Assembly (NCBI GenBank): GCA_934481325.1
Contig: CAKSPL010000083.1
Location: forward strand, 1 to 5,904
Direction: 5' to 3'
Length of the DNA: 5,904 bases
From: an uncultured Eubacteriales bacterium
Lineage (GTDB): Bacteria > Bacillota > Clostridia > Oscillospirales > CAG-272
Under the pieces are notes generated by a model, which searched no databases, was not told the DNA's origin, and saw nothing but the letters and a program-made list of their open reading frames with translations. Numbering within the stretch: position 1 is the stretch's first letter; each line of letters opens with the position of its first letter. Made by a program: the position numbers and the translations under genes. This document shows positions 1-5,903 of the stretch, piece by piece.

Positions 1-2
1 CG

Positions 3-344
3 CAGAAGCTCAGCTACAAGATGGAAAACGGCAAGATTCTTCACACGGATCAGGGTGTTTTCTTTGAAAAAGAGGACGGTAGCGTTTATTTCTATTCCGG
101 CGAGCTGAAAGAAGTGATCTCGAAGCTGCAGTTGGTATGGAAAACCCTGACGGTAGAGGATGAATACTTTATCGTGCGCCACGCAGAAGGCGCGTTGGAC
201 GTTACCTATACCTGCTTCTCCGCAAACGGTACGTCCCTGTTGACCACGGATTATGAAGTGAGTCCGATTGCTTCCTATGAGGGAGTGTTCCTCTTCAAGG
301 GGCTGAAAAACGGCGACAACGTTTATTATCGATTGGCGGCATAA
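3..344 (+). CDS. C-terminal part of an unrecognised protein (5' end outside window)
   Basis: The frame is open from the window edge to a TAA stop at 342-344. An ATG lies at 21, but no purine-rich ribosome binding site precedes it and the frame continues upstream as QKLSYK, so this is most likely the last ~113 residues of a longer protein. I do not recognise a family. The visible part is rich in aromatic and beta-branched residues, with alternating strand-like stretches (for example VYFYSGELKEVI, YFIVRHAEG, VYYRLAA at the C-terminus). This suggests a mostly beta fold, possibly a repeat or sandwich domain, but that is inference. There is no obvious membrane segment and no catalytic motif. The gene ends 11 nt before a strong hairpin and faces the topoisomerase gene. 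An internal start at 21 giving a 107-residue protein cannot be excluded. Confidence 0.65.
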   Translation, partial: QKLSYKMENGKILHTDQGVFFEKEDGSVYFYSGELKEVISKLQLVWKTLTVEDEYFIVRHAEGALDVTYTCFSANGTSLLTTDYEVSPIASYEGVFLFKGLKNGDNVYYRLAA

Positions 345-355
345 TCTGCCTTCCA

Positions 356-395
356 CCAACAAACAAGACCCGGGAAACCGGGTCTTGTTTGTTGG
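356..395. terminator. Probable bidirectional intrinsic terminator between convergent genes
   Basis: A perfect 18-bp inverted repeat has arms at 356-373 and 378-395 and a GAAA loop at 374-377. The GC-rich core, AAGACCCGG / CCGGGTCTT, is flanked by an A-rich stretch on the left and a T-rich stretch (CTTGTTTGTT) on the right. Read from either strand, a stable stem is therefore followed by a U-rich tract. It lies 11 nt after the stop of the upstream plus-strand gene and 43 nt after the stop of the minus-strand topoisomerase gene, which fits a shared terminator. The U tract is interrupted by G residues, so efficiency may be moderate. Confidence 0.85.
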
Positions 396-438
396 CTGTT
401 TTGAAAATAACCCCCCAAACGGTATGCGTTTTGTGCGT

Positions 439-2442
439 TCAGATGTCCGCGTCCTTGATATATTCGCTTCCGTGTTCGGCGATAAAGACTTTGCGCTCCG
501 CAAGATTGTCACCCATCAGCACATCAAACATATAGTCGGTGCGCTCCACATCTGCCGGCTCTACCGAAACGAGACGGCGCGTGGCAGGATTCATCGTGGT
601 TTGCCACATCATATCCGGTTCGTTTTCGCCAAGACCTTTGGAGCGCTGCAGGGTGTATTTCTGCCCGGCGGCATCCAGCTTTTTCAGGATTTCCGCTTTT
701 TCAAACTCATCATAAGCAAACAGAATATCGTCCTTGGTCGTAATTTCAAACAGGGGGGACTCCGCAATAAACACCTTGCGCTCTTGCAGGAGGGTAGGGA
801 GCAGACGATAGAACAGGGTCAGGAGCAGTGTGCGGATCTGGAAGCCGTCCTCGTCCGCATCGGTACAGATGATAATCTTCGACCAGCGGAGCTGAGCAAG
901 ATCAAACCGGCTGATATCACCCTTGATTTTCCCGTCGATTTCCACGCCACAGCCGATTACGCGCAACAGGTCGGTGATGATGTCGCTTTTGAAGATGCGC
1001 TCGTAGGAGGCCTTCATACAGTTCAGCGTTTTGCCGCGCACGGGGATAATCGCCTGAAATTCGGCGGCGCGCCCCAATTTGCAGGAGGTCAGTGCCGAGT
1101 CACCCTCCACGATATACAGTTCGCGTACGGCAGGGTCCTTGGAGCGGCAATTCACAAATTTCTCCACCCGGTTGGAAATATCAATTGTGCCGGTCAGCTT
1201 CTTTTTGAGGTTGAGACGTGTGGTTTCCGCGTTTTCGCGGCTCCGCTTGTTTACCAGCACCTGGTTGGCAAAAATCTCCGCCTCCGTGGGATGCTCCACA
1301 AAGTAAATTGCCAGGTTTTCACGCAGGAATTTATTCAGCGCGTCATAGATAAAGGTGTTGGTAATCGATTTTTTGGTCTGGTTTTCGTAAGAAGTGGAGG
1401 TGGAAAAGCTGTTGATGACCAAAAGCAGGCAGTCCGCCACGTCCTGAAAAGTGATTTTTGCCTCGGATTTGTTGTATTTCCCGTTGGAACGCAGATAATT
1501 GTCTACGGCAAATACAAACGCCGAACGCACAGCACGGTCGGGCGAGCCGCCGTGCTCCAAAAAGCTGGAATTGTGATAGTATTCCAGTGCCGTTACGGTA
1601 TTGGAAACGCAAAAGGAAATGTCGGCTTTGAGCTTGTAGTCCTCTTTGTCCTCCCGGTCGCGTCCGGAGGTTTCCAGGTGCCAGAGAACCGGCTCCGTTT
1701 TTGCGGATTCGCCCGCGCGTTCCACAATGTAGTCGGCAATGCCGTGTTCGTATACGAAGGTGCTTTCGTCAAAGCCGCCGTCCTCCCGTTCCAGCCGAAG
1801 CAGAAAGGTAATGCCGGGGTTGACCACCGCCTGGCGGTGCAGGACATCCGCAAAGTATTCGTGCGGAATACGGATGTCGGTAAACACCTCAATGTCGGGT
1901 CTCCAACGGATCACCGTGCCGGTGCGACGTTCTTTTTTATCCAGCGGGCGCGTTTGCAGCTCGGTTACAGGCTCCCCTTTACGGAAGGAGATGGTCTGTG
2001 CCTCAATCCCGTCATAGGAAGTGACGGTCATATATTCGGAGGAGTACTGTGTGGCGCAGGCACCCAAACCGTTAAGACCAAGAGAGTATTCGTATGCGGA
2101 GCCGCCCTTGTTATTGTTGTATTTTCCGCCCGCATAAAGCTCGCAGTAAATCAGATCCCAGTTCCAGCGTTTTTCTTTTTCGTTGAAGCCAAGCGGAACA
2201 CCCCGCCCGTGGTCGTCCACTTCAATGGAGAGATCGCGGAAAGCGGTAACGGTAATTTTGGTTCCGTGTCCCTCGCGCGCCTCGTCTACGGAGTTGGAAA
2301 GAATCTCAAAAAAGGAATGCTCACAGCCCTCCAGCCCGTCCGAGCCGAAAATCACCCCGGGGCGTTTTCGCACACGGTCGGCACCTTTAAGGGCGGTAAT
2401 ACTGGCGTTACCGTATTCTTTTTTGCCTGTTTTTGTTGCCAT
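439..2442 (-). CDS. Divergent type IIA DNA topoisomerase subunit B (GyrB/ParE-like)
   Basis: This is the ATPase/Toprim subunit of a gyrase- or topoisomerase IV-type enzyme, which with an A subunit passes one duplex through another using ATP; it is cytoplasmic. The product has 667 residues, close to the usual Gram-positive GyrB/ParE size. In order: GHKL ATPase with E46, N50 and D53 (FFEILSNSVDEA), D77 (DDHGRG), GGK 105-107 and GLNGLG 122-127; transducer with the ATP-contacting QTK loop at 355-357; Toprim with EGDSA 446-450 and DADED 528-532; then KGLGE 602-606 and the typical TTMNPATR segment. All Mg and ATP residues I can place are kept, so it is probably active. Several near-invariant positions differ from common GyrB/ParE (see findings). 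ATG at 2442 is preferred because GAGG lies 7 nt upstream; a TTG at 2448 would be only 1 nt from GAGG. No A-subunit gene is adjacent. Gyrase versus topo IV cannot be decided here; a third, lineage-specific paralogue is possible. Confidence 0.93.
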   Translation of the reverse strand: MATKTGKKEYGNASITALKGADRVRKRPGVIFGSDGLEGCEHSFFEILSNSVDEAREGHGTKITVTAFRDLSIEVDDHGRGVPLGFNEKEKRWNWDLIYCELYAGGKYNNNKGGSAYEYSLGLNGLGACATQYSSEYMTVTSYDGIEAQTISFRKGEPVTELQTRPLDKKERRTGTVIRWRPDIEVFTDIRIPHEYFADVLHRQAVVNPGITFLLRLEREDGGFDESTFVYEHGIADYIVERAGESAKTEPVLWHLETSGRDREDKEDYKLKADISFCVSNTVTALEYYHNSSFLEHGGSPDRAVRSAFVFAVDNYLRSNGKYNKSEAKITFQDVADCLLLVINSFSTSTSYENQTKKSITNTFIYDALNKFLRENLAIYFVEHPTEAEIFANQVLVNKRSRENAETTRLNLKKKLTGTIDISNRVEKFVNCRSKDPAVRELYIVEGDSALTSCKLGRAAEFQAIIPVRGKTLNCMKASYERIFKSDIITDLLRVIGCGVEIDGKIKGDISRFDLAQLRWSKIIICTDADEDGFQIRTLLLTLFYRLLPTLLQERKVFIAESPLFEITTKDDILFAYDEFEKAEILKKLDAAGQKYTLQRSKGLGENEPDMMWQTTMNPATRRLVSVEPADVERTDYMFDVLMGDNLAERKVFIAEHGSEYIKDADI

Positions 2443-2449
2443 TTCCAAA

Positions 2450-2453
2450 CCTC
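2450..2453 (-). promoter_or_regulatory. Ribosome binding site fixing the topoisomerase B start
   Basis: On the minus strand GAGG is followed by 7 nt and then ATG at 2442. The same GAGG is almost adjacent to the TTG at 2448, so it favours the ATG, giving a protein two residues shorter than the longest reading. Confidence 0.7.
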
Positions 2454-2486
2454 GCTTTTTTGCATCTTGTGTCAGTTTATCATACT

Positions 2487-2515
2487 ATTATACCACATAT
2501 TGTAGGATTTGTAAA
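2487..2515 (-). promoter_or_regulatory. Sigma-A promoter for the topoisomerase B gene
   Basis: Read on the minus strand, TTTACA (-35, at 2515-2510) is separated by exactly 17 nt from a consensus TATAAT (-10, at 2492-2487), which is preceded by TGG, making it an extended -10. Transcription should begin near 2480, giving a leader of about 38 nt before the ATG. The -35 box is one base from consensus, so this should be a strong housekeeping-type promoter unless repressed. A 7-bp dyad covers the -35 box. Confidence 0.82.
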
Positions 2516-2529
2516 GAGATTTTTTACAA
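2509..2529. promoter_or_regulatory. Candidate operator: TTGTAAA-N7-TTTACAA dyad
   Basis: Perfect 7-bp inverted arms at 2509-2515 and 2523-2529 are separated by 7 nt (GAGATTT). The left arm contains the whole -35 hexamer of the minus-strand promoter. The centre-to-centre spacing of 14 bp is more than one helical turn. The geometry would suit a dimeric repressor blocking polymerase, but I do not recognise the site as that of a known regulator, and AT-rich dyads of this length can occur by chance. Confidence 0.4.
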
Positions 2530-2560
2530 CTTGTCAGGGCGTGTAAATCTCCCGCACTTC

Positions 2561-2590
2561 TTGACATTTGCCGTGTGCCTGTGCTATATT
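2561..2590 (+). promoter_or_regulatory. Sigma-A promoter for the glycosylase-phosphoesterase-peptidase operon
   Basis: A consensus TTGACA (2561-2566) is followed after 18 nt by TATATT (2585-2590), with TGC directly before the -10 (extended -10). Transcription would start near 2597, leaving a leader of only about 17 nt that already contains the ribosome binding site. No other convincing plus-strand promoter is seen within the operon. Confidence 0.75.
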
Positions 2591-2601
2591 TATAAGGAAA
2601 C

Positions 2602-2606
2602 GGAGG
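2602..2606 (+). promoter_or_regulatory. Ribosome binding site fixing the glycosylase start
   Basis: GGAGG lies 7 nt before the ATG at 2614. The in-frame GTG at 2608 is only 1 nt from it, so the ATG is the better start. Confidence 0.8.
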
Positions 2607-2613
2607 TGTGAAT

Positions 2614-3120
2614 ATGATTCTTGGCAGTCACTTTTTTGCCGCCCCCGCAACCGAGCTGGCACCGATGCTGATCGGCAAGCTCCTTTGCCGCCGCACCGGG
2701 GGTACGGTGTATCGCCTCCGCATCACCGAAACCGAGTGCTATTTCGGGGAGGAGGACACCGCCTGCCACGCCCATAAGGGGTGCACTCCGCGAACGGAAA
2801 CGCTGTATGCCGCGGGCGGAATTGCCTATGTGTATCTCTGCTACGGAATGCACAGCCTGCTCAATATCGTAACAGGGAAACAGGGGCATCCGGAGGCGGT
2901 GCTGATCCGCGGGGTGGAAGGTATTTCGGGTCCCGGAAGGCTGACCAAAGCACTGGGCCTCACCGTGGCGGAAAACCGCCTGCCGCTTTTGAAAAAGAAC
3001 GGGCTTTGGGTGGAGGATGACGGTCCCCCCGTACCGGAACCGATTGCCACACCCCGCATCGGAATTGACTATGCCGAGAGGGAGGACAGGGAACGCCTTT
3101 GGCGGTTTCTTGCAAAATAA
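2614..3120 (+). CDS. mpg: 3-methyladenine DNA glycosylase, AAG/MPG family
   Basis: This base-excision repair enzyme flips out and cleaves alkylated or deaminated purines (3-methyladenine, and in the family also hypoxanthine), leaving an abasic site. The 168-residue product carries the family signature throughout: FF at 7-8; ETECYF with the likely catalytic Glu at 41 and Tyr43; EDTACHA with H52; TPR 58-60; YVYLCYGMH at 72-80, where Y74 and Y77 match the human AAG pocket and intercalating tyrosines (159 and 162); N84 and R99 matching human N169 and R182; GPGRLTKALGL at 106-116; and a terminal RIGIDYA block followed by WRFL. All expected active-site residues are present. It is somewhat shorter than the ~190-210 residues common in bacteria, ending soon after the WRFL segment. 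First gene of a three-gene operon; the next begins 2 nt after its stop. There is no signal peptide, so it acts in the cytoplasm. Confidence 0.95.
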   Translation: MILGSHFFAAPATELAPMLIGKLLCRRTGGTVYRLRITETECYFGEEDTACHAHKGCTPRTETLYAAGGIAYVYLCYGMHSLLNIVTGKQGHPEAVLIRGVEGISGPGRLTKALGLTVAENRLPLLKKNGLWVEDDGPPVPEPIATPRIGIDYAEREDRERLWRFLAK

Positions 3121-3122
3121 AA

Positions 3123-4034
3123 ATGCGGATATTATTGATTTCGGATATGCACTGCTCGGCGGACGTTCCGCCCAAAGAATATGAAAAGATGCACCCCGGG
3201 GCGCGCGCCTCGGCGGCAAGCGGACCCTTGCTTGGATTTACTCCGTCGGAGCGGATGGAAAAGATGATTTCCGTTATCCGGAAGGAACACGAAACCGCCC
3301 CGCTTGACGCGCTGATTATCCCGGGCGATCTCTCGATTGACGATGCCCCGTTCCGCCATTTGGGTACCAACTGGTGTGAGAAATGTCAAAAAGAGTACCT
3401 CTCGCGCCTGCCTGCCCCGACCTACGTGATTCCCGGAAATCACGACAGCTACCCGGAGGAGGTCTGGCGGGGGATATTCGGCAGATCAAGGCAGTTTTCA
3501 ACCGTCCTTGACGGATGCCTTTTCCTGCTGGCGGATACCTATCGTGACCCGGCAAAGGACGCTTCCGGCTCCCCTTATACGCTCCTTGATTTGGCGTGGG
3601 CGCGCGGAGAGCTGGAAAAGCACCCCGGGCTTCCGGTATTTTTGATTGCGCATTACTTCCACCCTGAAAAGGAACCGCGTGAATTCTATGATTTTCTTGC
3701 CGAAAACCCCCGCATCGTAATGCTTTTTATGGGGCATTCGCACCGTTTTGCGGTACGGCGGCTCCCGCGTGAGGCGGCGGAGAAGCCGCTGGTGGACATC
3801 GGTGCGTTTTCCTATTATACCCGCCCCACAAACGGCGTGTGGGACTTTGACATATTCCATCCGGAGTGGCGTTGGGGTTATCAGATACTGGAGCTTTCCG
3901 AAAGGGAAGCCACCACCTATCATATATTTCCCGCCGTTACCTACCGCGCCCGCAACGGCGTGTTTGACTGTGCCGAAGAAGTGACCGAAAAAATAACCGT
4001 CCCGCTTTGCCGGGGCGGGGAAAGTGAGAAATAA
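3123..4034 (+). CDS. Calcineurin-like metallophosphoesterase
   Basis: This is a binuclear-metal phosphoesterase of the calcineurin-like superfamily, predicted cytoplasmic because the N-terminus goes straight into the first beta-strand and metal motif. All five motif blocks are visible in the 303-residue product: DMH (D8, H10), GDL (D69), GNHD (N106-H107-D108), an AH block (H177) and GHSH (H205, H207). About 58 residues separate blocks one and two, and there is a CxxC at 85-88 (WCEKCQ). The last ~70 residues contain a WDFDIFHPEWRWGY strand segment and a poorly conserved tail. Family members hydrolyse cyclic nucleotides, nucleotides, phosphoproteins or nucleic acids; nothing here fixes the substrate. 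ATG at 3123 is chosen over an in-frame TTG at 3099 because it gives a canonical MRILLISDMH start. It follows the glycosylase stop by 2 nt without a clear ribosome binding site, suggesting translational coupling. Confidence 0.92.
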   Translation: MRILLISDMHCSADVPPKEYEKMHPGARASAASGPLLGFTPSERMEKMISVIRKEHETAPLDALIIPGDLSIDDAPFRHLGTNWCEKCQKEYLSRLPAPTYVIPGNHDSYPEEVWRGIFGRSRQFSTVLDGCLFLLADTYRDPAKDASGSPYTLLDLAWARGELEKHPGLPVFLIAHYFHPEKEPREFYDFLAENPRIVMLFMGHSHRFAVRRLPREAAEKPLVDIGAFSYYTRPTNGVWDFDIFHPEWRWGYQILELSEREATTYHIFPAVTYRARNGVFDCAEEVTEKITVPLCRGGESEK

Positions 4035-4035
4035 A

Positions 4036-5823
4036 ATGACGGTATCCGAAAAACTGAACGCCCTGCGTGCGCAAATGGCGGCGCACGGAATGGACGCTTA
4101 CGTGGTGTTGACCGATGATTTTCACGCTTCCGAATACGCGGGGGAATATTTCAAGTCCCGCGCGTGGCTCTCGGGCTTTACCGGCTCCGCCGGGTCGCTT
4201 GCCGTATTCCTCGACCGCGCCTTGCTTTGGACGGACGGACGCTATTTCCTGCAAGCGGAAACGCAACTAAACGGTAGCGGAATTGAACTGATGCGTGACC
4301 GGGAACCCGGCGTGAAGGATATTTGCACCTACCTTGCCGACGCCGTGCAAGAGGGGGGCGTAATCGGCTTTGACGGGCGCACCGTAAGCAGTGCATTTGC
4401 CAAGCGGTTGGAGGTGAAAACCGCGCCGAAACACATCACGTTTGCGGGGGAAACCGATTTGGTGGGTGAAATCTGGCGGGATCGCCCCGCCCTTTCGCAC
4501 GAGCCGGTGTTTGAGGTGGATGCGGCACGCGTGGGTGCCACGCGGGAGGAAAAAATCGCGTGCCTGAGAGAGAATATGGCGCGGGACGGAGTGGATTTCT
4601 TAGTGTTGACTGCCCTGGATGAAATTGCGTGGCTGCTCAATCTGCGCGGCGGAGATATTCACTGCACCCCGGTGTTTCTTTCGTTTCTGATTCTCGGAAA
4701 GGAGAGTGCCACACTTTGCGCGGCAGAGGATATTTTCTCCGCAGACATTCTGAATAAGCTGACCGCCGCAGGTGTTAAACTCGCACCGTATGGGGGGATA
4801 TACGATCTTTTGTCGAAAATTCCGCAGGGAAAAACCGTACAGATAGACCCCGCCACCGCCAATCTCCGCATCGCGGAGAGCCTGCCCCGGGGGGTCGGGA
4901 TTGCCCGCCGCAGAAGCCCCGCGGTGTTGCTCAAAGCCATCAAAACCCCCGCCGAGGTGGAAAACCTGCGCGTGGCACATCATAAGGACGGCGTGGCACT
5001 GACGAAATTCATTTATTGGCTGAAAACCCGGGTCGGAAAGGAACCGATTACCGAGCTTTCCGCCGCCGCGCGGTTGGCGGAGCTTCGCCGTGCCGCCGGG
5101 TATCTCGAGGACAGCTTTGATCCTATTATTGCATACGGCGCACACGCCGCCGTGGTGCATTACTCGGCAACCGAGGAAACCGACATGCCGCTTGCCCCCC
5201 GCGGGCTTTGCCTTGCCGACACGGGCGGACAGTACGAGGAGGGAACCACGGATGTGACCCGCACCGTGGCTCTGGGAGCCGTTACCGAGGAGGAAAAACA
5301 CCTGTTTACCCTGGTACTGCGCGGGCATCTTGATCTTGCCGCGGCGCGGTTCCGTTACGGGGTCTGCGGGGAAAACCTGGATATTCTTGCCCGTGCGCCG
5401 CTCTGGAACGAGGGGTTGGATTACCTGCACGGCACGGGACACGGCGTGGGCTTCCTGTTGGGTGTACACGAGGGACCGCAATCCATCCGCTGGCAGCTCT
5501 CGGGGCTTCGCCCGGCGGTGCCGTTGGAGGAAGGAATGGTCATATCGGACGAGCCGGGGTATTATGAGGCGGGCAAGTTCGGCATCCGGCACGAAAATCT
5601 GGTGTTGGTGCGAAAAGGGGAGCAGACCGCCTTCGGGCAGTTTATGTATTTTGAAACCCTGACGCTGGCACCCTTTGACCGGGACGCCATTGATCGCGAC
5701 CTGCTCACCCCGAAGGAGCGGGAACAACTGAACGCGTATCACGAGAGGGTGTACGCGGAGTTTGCTCCGGAGCTGACCGAGAGCGAGCGCGAGTGGCTTT
5801 CTGTTGCCACTGCCCCAATCTGA
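4036..5823 (+). CDS. Xaa-Pro aminopeptidase (aminopeptidase P, peptidase family M24B)
   Basis: This cytoplasmic metallopeptidase removes the N-terminal residue from peptides with proline at position 2, helping recycle proline-containing peptides. The 595-residue product has the three-domain layout of the long aminopeptidase P form: creatinase-like N domain (about 4-135, with SRAWLSGFTGSAG at 41-53), a second creatinase-like domain (about 160-300, with LDEIAWLLNLRG at 194-205) and the pita-bread catalytic domain (about 308-540), then a short C-terminal segment. The five dinuclear metal ligands are all seen: D395, D406 (GTTDVTRT), H469 (HGTGHGVG), E506 (DEPGYY) and E520 (RHENL). Their spacing matches human XPNPEP1 closely, as do H375, H465 and H478. 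ATG at 4036 follows the phosphoesterase stop by 1 nt; an in-frame GTG at 4024 would overlap that gene by 11 nt. No strong ribosome binding site is seen, so coupling is likely. Last gene of the operon, ending at a strong terminator. Confidence 0.96.
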   Translation: MTVSEKLNALRAQMAAHGMDAYVVLTDDFHASEYAGEYFKSRAWLSGFTGSAGSLAVFLDRALLWTDGRYFLQAETQLNGSGIELMRDREPGVKDICTYLADAVQEGGVIGFDGRTVSSAFAKRLEVKTAPKHITFAGETDLVGEIWRDRPALSHEPVFEVDAARVGATREEKIACLRENMARDGVDFLVLTALDEIAWLLNLRGGDIHCTPVFLSFLILGKESATLCAAEDIFSADILNKLTAAGVKLAPYGGIYDLLSKIPQGKTVQIDPATANLRIAESLPRGVGIARRRSPAVLLKAIKTPAEVENLRVAHHKDGVALTKFIYWLKTRVGKEPITELSAAARLAELRRAAGYLEDSFDPIIAYGAHAAVVHYSATEETDMPLAPRGLCLADTGGQYEEGTTDVTRTVALGAVTEEEKHLFTLVLRGHLDLAAARFRYGVCGENLDILARAPLWNEGLDYLHGTGHGVGFLLGVHEGPQSIRWQLSGLRPAVPLEEGMVISDEPGYYEAGKFGIRHENLVLVRKGEQTAFGQFMYFETLTLAPFDRDAIDRDLLTPKEREQLNAYHERVYAEFAPELTESEREWLSVATAPI

Positions 5824-5863
5824 AAAAAACGCGGCACTGCCAAAAGCAGTGCCGCGTTTTTTT
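5823..5863 (+). terminator. Strong intrinsic terminator of the operon
   Basis: A perfect hairpin has an 11-bp GC-rich core (5830-5840 pairing with 5846-5856) around a CAAAA loop, followed by seven T residues. Seven A residues precede the stem and pair with the T run, so the dyad is 18 bp in all and could also stop transcription from the opposite side. It begins at the last base of the peptidase stop codon. Confidence 0.93.
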
Positions 5864-5870
5864 ATTGGCA

Positions 5871-5903
5871 GGCGACCAACGGTCGCCTTTGCGAAGGGCA
5901 AAG
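5871..5903. repeat. Tandem short palindromes, possible dispersed intergenic repeat
   Basis: GGCGACC (5871-5877) pairs with GGTCGCC (5881-5887) around an AAC loop. Immediately after it, CTTTGC (5887-5892) pairs with GCAAAG (5898-5903) around a 5-nt loop. The first palindrome resembles GGCGACC-N3-GGTCGCC units that I recall between genes in Oscillospiraceae-type genomes; that link is from memory and unchecked. The element is cut by the window end. Confidence 0.4.

Noticed and set aside
2443..2448. TTG start at 2448 for the topoisomerase subunit
   Set aside because: The GAGG ribosome binding site is only 1 nt away from the TTG but 7 nt from the ATG at 2442.
385..2505. A 706-codon open frame on the plus strand, antisense to the topoisomerase gene
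   Set aside because: It lies in exact codon register with the real gene on the other strand, and is open only because that gene uses no TTA, CTA or TCA codons. Its translation shows no family motifs, whereas the minus strand encodes a full set of GHKL and Toprim motifs. There is also no ribosome binding site of note at its start.
2449..2613. Possible SOS (LexA) control of the topoisomerase or glycosylase gene
   Set aside because: I looked for a GAAC-N4-GTTC-type box in the divergent region and saw none.
3099..3122. TTG start at 3099 for the phosphoesterase
   Set aside because: It would add eight non-homologous-looking residues before the typical MRILLISDMH start and overlap the glycosylase gene.
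4024..4035. GTG start at 4024 for the aminopeptidase
   Set aside because: It would overlap the phosphoesterase gene and adds only four residues; the ATG at 4036 gives the usual family N-terminus. It is not excluded by a ribosome binding site, as both starts have weak ones.
4600..5901. A 433-codon open frame on the minus strand across the peptidase gene
   Set aside because: It is in the same register as the peptidase codons and ends exactly at a TTA leucine codon (4600-4602) of that gene. It runs through the operon terminator and has no recognisable motif, so it is a codon-usage shadow.
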